A stretch of 64,000 nucleotides of DNA, from the NCBI RefSeq assembly GCF_004216905.1, contig NZ_SGXJ01000001.1:1736001-1800000 (forward strand), given 5' to 3'. The notes below the pieces were generated by a model that was given only the letters and a program-made list of their open reading frames with translations, was not told the origin of the DNA and did not search any database. A program made the translations under genes and the position numbers. Source of the stretch: Kribbella sp. VKM Ac-2569 (GTDB lineage Bacteria > Actinomycetota > Actinomycetes > Propionibacteriales > Kribbellaceae). Of the stretch, positions 60,334 to 64,000 are shown one piece after another. Numbering within the stretch: the stretch's first letter is position 1; each line of letters opens with the position of its first letter.

Positions 60334-61271
60334 GCGAGATCACTCTCCTTCGCCCGCAGCAACCGCAGCTGGAGCAGCGACACGACCGCGAGGATCGCGA
60401 ACAGCACCAGCGCCATCGCCGACGCGTACCCGAAGTCGAACCGGGTGAACGCCCGTTCGTAGATGTAGTAGTAGATGACCCGGGTCGCGTTGATCGGACC
60501 GCCCTGCGTGGTCACGGCGACCGTGTCGAAGATCTGGAACGACCCGATCATGGTGACCACCAGGACCATCACCAGAACAGGCCGCAGCAGCGGCAACGTG
60601 ATCCGCCAGAACGTCTTCCACTCGGTCGACCCGTCCACCTCGGCGGCCTCGTAGACGTACTTCGGGATCGTCTGCAGCCCCGCGAACACGAGCAGCGCGG
60701 TGTACCCCATGTGCCGCCAGACGTTGATCCCCGCGACCGTCGGGATCGCCCAGTGCGAGTCACCGAAGAACGCCACCGGATCGATCCCGACCCAGCCCAG
60801 GAACGTTTGCACGACGCCGACCTGCACGTCGAGCATCCAGTACCAGACCAGCGCGACGACGACGTTTGCGACCAGGTACGGCGCGAGGATGACCGCGCGG
60901 ACCGTGATCGACTTCGTCAGCCGGTACATCAGCATCGCGATCCCGACCGCCAGCACGGTCTGCACCCCGATGTTGATCACGACGTACTCGACCGTGACGC
61001 CGAGCGCGTTCCAGAAGAAGCTGTCCTGGACCATCCGCTCGTAGTTGGCCAGCCCGTTGAACTTCGGCGCCGAGAGCAGGCTGTACTCGGTGAAGCTCAG
61101 GTACGCGCCGCGCAGCGTCGGCCAGATGTAGAACACGACGAACCCCAGGGTCGCCGGGGCGATGAAGATCATCGCGACCTTCAGGTCCCCGAGGTTTCGC
61201 CGTTTCCTCGGTGGCGCTGCGGAGTCCCCGTGACTTCGTTTCCTGGTAGGTGGTGCGTTGGTCGTGGTCAC
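60330..61271 (-). CDS. Carbohydrate ABC transporter permease (MalF-like)
   Basis: A 313-residue permease. A basic N-terminal tail (TRKRSHGDSAAPPRKRRNLG) precedes six helices. FIAPATLGFVVFYIWPTLRGAYLSFTEYSLLSAPKFNGLANYERM is the standard opening, and the EAA loop is YEAAEVDGSTEWKTFWRITLPLLRPVLVMV. GTG 61271 follows AAGGAG. It lies 35 bases after the alpha-galactosidase gene. No ATPase gene is in the operon, so a shared MsiK-type ATPase encoded elsewhere is expected. Confidence 0.95.
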   Translation of the reverse strand: MTTTNAPPTRKRSHGDSAAPPRKRRNLGDLKVAMIFIAPATLGFVVFYIWPTLRGAYLSFTEYSLLSAPKFNGLANYERMVQDSFFWNALGVTVEYVVINIGVQTVLAVGIAMLMYRLTKSITVRAVILAPYLVANVVVALVWYWMLDVQVGVVQTFLGWVGIDPVAFFGDSHWAIPTVAGINVWRHMGYTALLVFAGLQTIPKYVYEAAEVDGSTEWKTFWRITLPLLRPVLVMVLVVTMIGSFQIFDTVAVTTQGGPINATRVIYYYIYERAFTRFDFGYASAMALVLFAILAVVSLLQLRLLRAKESDLA

Positions 61272-61306
61272 GGGGGATCTCCTTCTCTGTTTGGCGGCAG
61301 GCGGGC

Positions 61307-63424
61307 TTACCCCACCGCTGTCACGTCCAGCAAGATCGCGCTCTCGGGCCATTGCACGGGCATGAGTACTCCGGCCGAGGCGAGGGCGGCGCCGTTCAGT
61401 TCCACGCTTCCACCGTCGGCCGACCAGGCCGCGGACCGCGACTCGGGTCCGGGTGTCGCGACCTTGCTGATCCGGTACGTCCGCTGCGGGTCCAGTCCGG
61501 GCAGCCGGACCCGGCCGACGGCCGAGGTCACCGACTGCGCGACCTGTACGACGCTGAACACGCCACGGGACCCGTCCTGGGCCACGACGCCGTGGACGAG
61601 CACGTCCTCGGGCCCGCGGTCGGCGCGAACGACCGACCCGGTGTGCAGCAGCGGTCGCAGTTCCTTGTGCAGGGCGACCCAGCCTTTGAGTTCCTGGCGT
61701 TCCTCGGGGCTCGCCGAGGCGATGTCCCACTCGATGCCGAAGTGGCCGAACAGCGCGGTGATCGCGCGGAACGACAGCGTCTGCGTCCGGCCGGTGGTGT
61801 GCGCCCGCGGCGGGCCGACGTGGCAGCCGATCAGCTCCGGCGGCAGCAGGAGCTGCGTGTAGCGCTGGATGGTCTGCCGCTCGAGCGCGTCGTTGCTGTC
61901 GCTGCCCCAGATCCGGTCCGTGCGCTCCAGGATGCCGAGGTCGACCCGCGCGCCGCCGGACGAGCAGGACTCGATCTCGAGCCCCGGGTGCCGGCGCTTC
62001 AGCTCGTCGATCAGCCGGTACACCGCCAGGGTCTGCTCGTGAATGCCCGCCGTACCCGTGTGCTGGTTGCCGCCGTCGACGAAGTCGCGGTTGTGGTCCC
62101 ACTTCAGGTACGCGATGTCGTACTCGCTGAGGATGCTGTCCAGCCGCTCGAGGATGTAGTCGTACGCCGCCGGGACGCCGAGGTTCAGGCCCTGCTGGTG
62201 GCGTGCGGTCGGCGGCATCCGGTCGCCGGTGGCGAGGATCCAGTCCGGGTGCTCGCGCGCCAGGTCCGAGTCCGGGTTCACCATCTCCGGCTCGACCCAC
62301 AGGCCGAACTGCAGGCCGAGACCCTTCACGTGATCGACCAGCGGGTGCAGGCCCTTCGGCCAGATTCCCTCGTCGACGTACCAGTCACCGAGGCCGGCGT
62401 GGTCGTCGCGGCGTCCGCGGAACCAGCCGTCGTCCAGTACGAACCGCTCGGCCCCGACCGCGGCGGCCGCGTCCGCGAGCGCCTTCAGCTTGTCCAGGTC
62501 GAGGTTGAAGTACACGGCCTCCCAGGTGTTCAGTACGACGGGACGCTCGGTCCGCGGGTGGTTGGAGCGCGCGCGAAGGAAGTCGTGGAAGCGGTGCGAG
62601 ACCTGGTCGAGCCCGACGCCGTACGAGCCGTAGATCCACGGGGTGCTGTAGGTGCCGGCGGGCTCGAGGCGGCCTTCGCCCGGGAGGAGCAGTTCGCCGC
62701 CGCCGATCACGCCGTACCCGCTCATGCCGCGCTCGGCATACGTTCGGTGGTTGCCGCTCCAGGCGGTGTGCACGGCCCAGATCTCGCCGGCGCGGAAGCC
62801 GAAGCCTGGGGTGCCGGCCAGCAGCAACAGCGTGGCGTCGGCGCCGGTGCGGCCGCGGCGGTTGTCGCGGATGTGGGCGCCCTGCGTGAACGCGTGCCGC
62901 TGCGGGTGCCGCTCGCCGATGTGCCGGCCCGTCATGTCGAGCAGTTCGGTCGCCTCGGTCGGCACCGGCAGCGCGAGGTACAGCCCGTCGACCGTGTACG
63001 GCGTCTCGCCGGTGTTGGTCAGGTCGGCCTTGCTCCGCACCAGACCCGAGTCCGTCAGCTCGACGGTGAGCCTCAGCTCGAGCCCGGCGTCGGCGGCGTC
63101 GATCTGCACGGTGTTGTCGGTCTGGGCGACGCTGTTCAGGGTGAAGCTCGCCGAGAAGTCCTGACCGTCGCGGTGGCCGTTCAGGCCGGGCAGGCCGAAC
63201 CAGCCGGCCGAGTACTCCGGCACGATCGCGATCGGACGGTTCTCGTCCAGGCCGTTGCCTTCCTGGACCGCACCCGCGCCGCGGCGCAGTTCCAGCAGAG
63301 CGTTGTCGGCCAACTCGCCCAGATCCGCACCCCAGTGCAGGACGGACGGAAGGGCCGGACCGGAGCAATCGAGCACCAGGCTGACGCCACCGGCGCGGAG
63401 CTGCAGAATCTCGATGTTCGACAC
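61307..63424 (-). CDS. Alpha-galactosidase, GH36
   Basis: A 705-residue hydrolase that removes terminal alpha-galactose from melibiose, raffinose or galactomannan fragments. An N-terminal beta-sandwich (about 1-285) is followed by the barrel (about 290-620) with VVLNTWEAVYFNLD, FVLDDGWFRGRRDD, FGLWVEPEMVNPDSDL, the nucleophile D443 in YLKWDHNRDF, ESCSSGGARVDLG and the acid/base region WGSDSND (506-512). A C-terminal beta-domain ends the protein. There is no signal peptide: it acts in the cytosol on imported sugar. First gene of the CUT1 operon. Confidence 0.96.
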   Translation of the reverse strand: MSNIEILQLRAGGVSLVLDCSGPALPSVLHWGADLGELADNALLELRRGAGAVQEGNGLDENRPIAIVPEYSAGWFGLPGLNGHRDGQDFSASFTLNSVAQTDNTVQIDAADAGLELRLTVELTDSGLVRSKADLTNTGETPYTVDGLYLALPVPTEATELLDMTGRHIGERHPQRHAFTQGAHIRDNRRGRTGADATLLLLAGTPGFGFRAGEIWAVHTAWSGNHRTYAERGMSGYGVIGGGELLLPGEGRLEPAGTYSTPWIYGSYGVGLDQVSHRFHDFLRARSNHPRTERPVVLNTWEAVYFNLDLDKLKALADAAAAVGAERFVLDDGWFRGRRDDHAGLGDWYVDEGIWPKGLHPLVDHVKGLGLQFGLWVEPEMVNPDSDLAREHPDWILATGDRMPPTARHQQGLNLGVPAAYDYILERLDSILSEYDIAYLKWDHNRDFVDGGNQHTGTAGIHEQTLAVYRLIDELKRRHPGLEIESCSSGGARVDLGILERTDRIWGSDSNDALERQTIQRYTQLLLPPELIGCHVGPPRAHTTGRTQTLSFRAITALFGHFGIEWDIASASPEERQELKGWVALHKELRPLLHTGSVVRADRGPEDVLVHGVVAQDGSRGVFSVVQVAQSVTSAVGRVRLPGLDPQRTYRISKVATPGPESRSAAWSADGGSVELNGAALASAGVLMPVQWPESAILLDVTAVG

Positions 63425-63463
63425 TGTTGATTCACTCTGCTTTCTGATTGATTTCAGGACGGA

Positions 63464-63492
63464 ACTATTTACCCCGCCAGCCCCGTTGTCAA
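63464..63492 (-). promoter_or_regulatory. Promoter of the alpha-galactosidase operon
   Basis: On the minus strand TTGACA (63492-63487) precedes an AT-rich TAAATAGT at 63471-63464; with AATAGT (63469-63464) as -10 box the spacer is 17 bases. The start codon is 40 bases downstream. The flanking TTAAGTAAATAC (63504-63515) suggests an operator nearby. Confidence 0.55.
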
Positions 63493-63704
63493 TGCTTCAC
63501 GAAGTTAAGTAAATACCCTAGAGCTCTACAACGAGGGAAAAGGCGCGTGATCAGCGACTGACGCTCCGCTTTCGCACCGACCGGAGCCAGGTGTCGACGG
63601 GCCACGGCCCGACGCCCGGGCCATCACAACTGCGCCCCCGAGCCGATCCCCGCGTAGCGACCCCGGCTACGGCCAATTGTGATGGCGTGGGCGTTGGGCA
63701 CTCT

Positions 63705-63726
63705 CTTGACAAATTTTCCTGTCAAG
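63705..63726. promoter_or_regulatory. Inverted repeat CTTGACA-N8-TGTCAAG at ArsR-like promoter
   Basis: Perfect 7-bp arms (63705-63711, 63720-63726) lie 14 bases before the start of the winged-helix gene. The left arm also forms a TTGACA -35 box. ArsR-like repressors commonly bind such sites in their own promoter. Confidence 0.6.
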
Positions 63727-63740
63727 TGGAGATTGAGGGG

Positions 63741-64000
63741 ATGCTGCGGTATCTCGAGGAGCCCGAGAAGGTGCGGTTGGCGTTGTCGCCGATCCGGCGG
63801 CGGCTGCTCGAACTGCTGCGGGAGGCGTCATCGGCGACCCAGCTCGCGGCCGCGCTCGACCTGCCCCGCCAGCGGGTGAACTACCACCTGCGCGAGCTGG
63901 AGAAGGCCGGCCTGGTCGAGCTCGTCGAGGAGCGACGGCGGCGCGGGTTCACCGAGCGGATACTACGCGCGTCGGCCGATCTGGTCGTCGATCCGGGCGT
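63741..64000 (+). CDS. ArsR-like winged-helix regulator, 5' part only
   Basis: About 86 residues are visible before the window ends. The helix-turn-helix (about 8-75) reads KVRLALSPIRRRLLELLREASSATQLAAALDLPRQRVNYHLRELEKAGLVELVEERRRRGFTER, typical of the HTH_20/ArsR group without a metal-site cysteine. ATG 63741 has GAGGGG directly upstream. It is divergent from the alpha-galactosidase operon, 316 bases away, but its palindrome lies close to its own start, so it may regulate a gene to the right instead. Confidence 0.85.
   Translation, partial: MLRYLEEPEKVRLALSPIRRRLLELLREASSATQLAAALDLPRQRVNYHLRELEKAGLVELVEERRRRGFTERILRASADLVVDPG

Overview
The window is 64 kb of very GC-rich, gene-dense DNA from a free-living soil-type actinobacterium. 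It carries many LacI, TetR and IclR regulators, several sugar and peptide ABC importers, secreted glycoside hydrolases, DUF222/HNH, DUF3039, DUF1707 and DUF1269 proteins, and numerous GTG starts. The constant use of CGTAC/GTACG in codons and this gene mix point, by inference only, to the Propionibacteriales, most likely a Kribbella-like organism. I see no rRNA, tRNA, CRISPR array, intact insertion sequence or prophage. It reads as ordinary accessory chromosome with small scars of gene loss.

Layout. 1-5.4 kb: 5' half of hppD with a divergent Lrp/AsnC regulator, an IclR regulator, a membrane protein, an MFS exporter, and a phytanoyl-CoA-type dioxygenase divergent from an AraC regulator. 5.4-8.5 kb: NUDIX-like protein, SDR/HTH divergent pair, and a collapsed GH16 glucanase pseudogene. 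8.5-11.8 kb: large secreted GH87-type alpha-1,3-glucanase. 12-16.8 kb: housekeeping block with a DEAD/DEAH helicase, an Uma2 remnant, DUF3039, YqgE, VanZ-like and malic enzyme. 16.9-21.7 kb: LacI regulator and an RbsABC-like sugar importer, joined by a matching operator pair and separated by a three-copy 50-bp hairpin repeat. 21.9-31.7 kb: a divergent locus. On the minus strand lies an IclR-dppBCDF-type importer with a histidine phosphatase, an EEP hydrolase and a binding lipoprotein. On the plus strand lie two unassigned proteins and a LacI regulator. LacI-type palindromes sit in the shared promoter. 31.7-35 kb: CoA-transferase, and an SDR/dehydrogenase/TetR operon.

35-49.5 kb: CHRD protein, alpha/beta hydrolase and 610-aa membrane protein divergent from MerR, a frameshifted phosphotransferase remnant, a small two-ORF unit, further membrane proteins, a Baeyer-Villiger-type monooxygenase divergent from TetR, a RibD-like reductase, a DUF222/HNH protein with a 25-unit pentapeptide tail, a phosphotransferase, a CE15-like esterase and a DUF1269 protein. 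49.8-57.9 kb: ABC-2 exporter with a NarL-type two-component system, sulfite-oxidase-like molybdoenzyme, a second copy of the small 73-aa family, DUF3592, and a multicopper oxidase operon. 58-64 kb: alpha-galactosidase (GH36) plus a CUT1 importer operon, and the start of an ArsR-like regulator cut by the window edge.

The common theme is import and breakdown of plant and fungal glycans under local repressors: GH87, GH36 with its importer, two further importers, the CE15-like esterase and the dead GH16. The most unusual items are the pentapeptide minisatellite tail on the HNH protein, the LacI-linked peptide-type importer locus with two phosphohydrolases and two unknown proteins, the 50-bp hairpin repeat, the paired 73-aa proteins, and three decaying genes.
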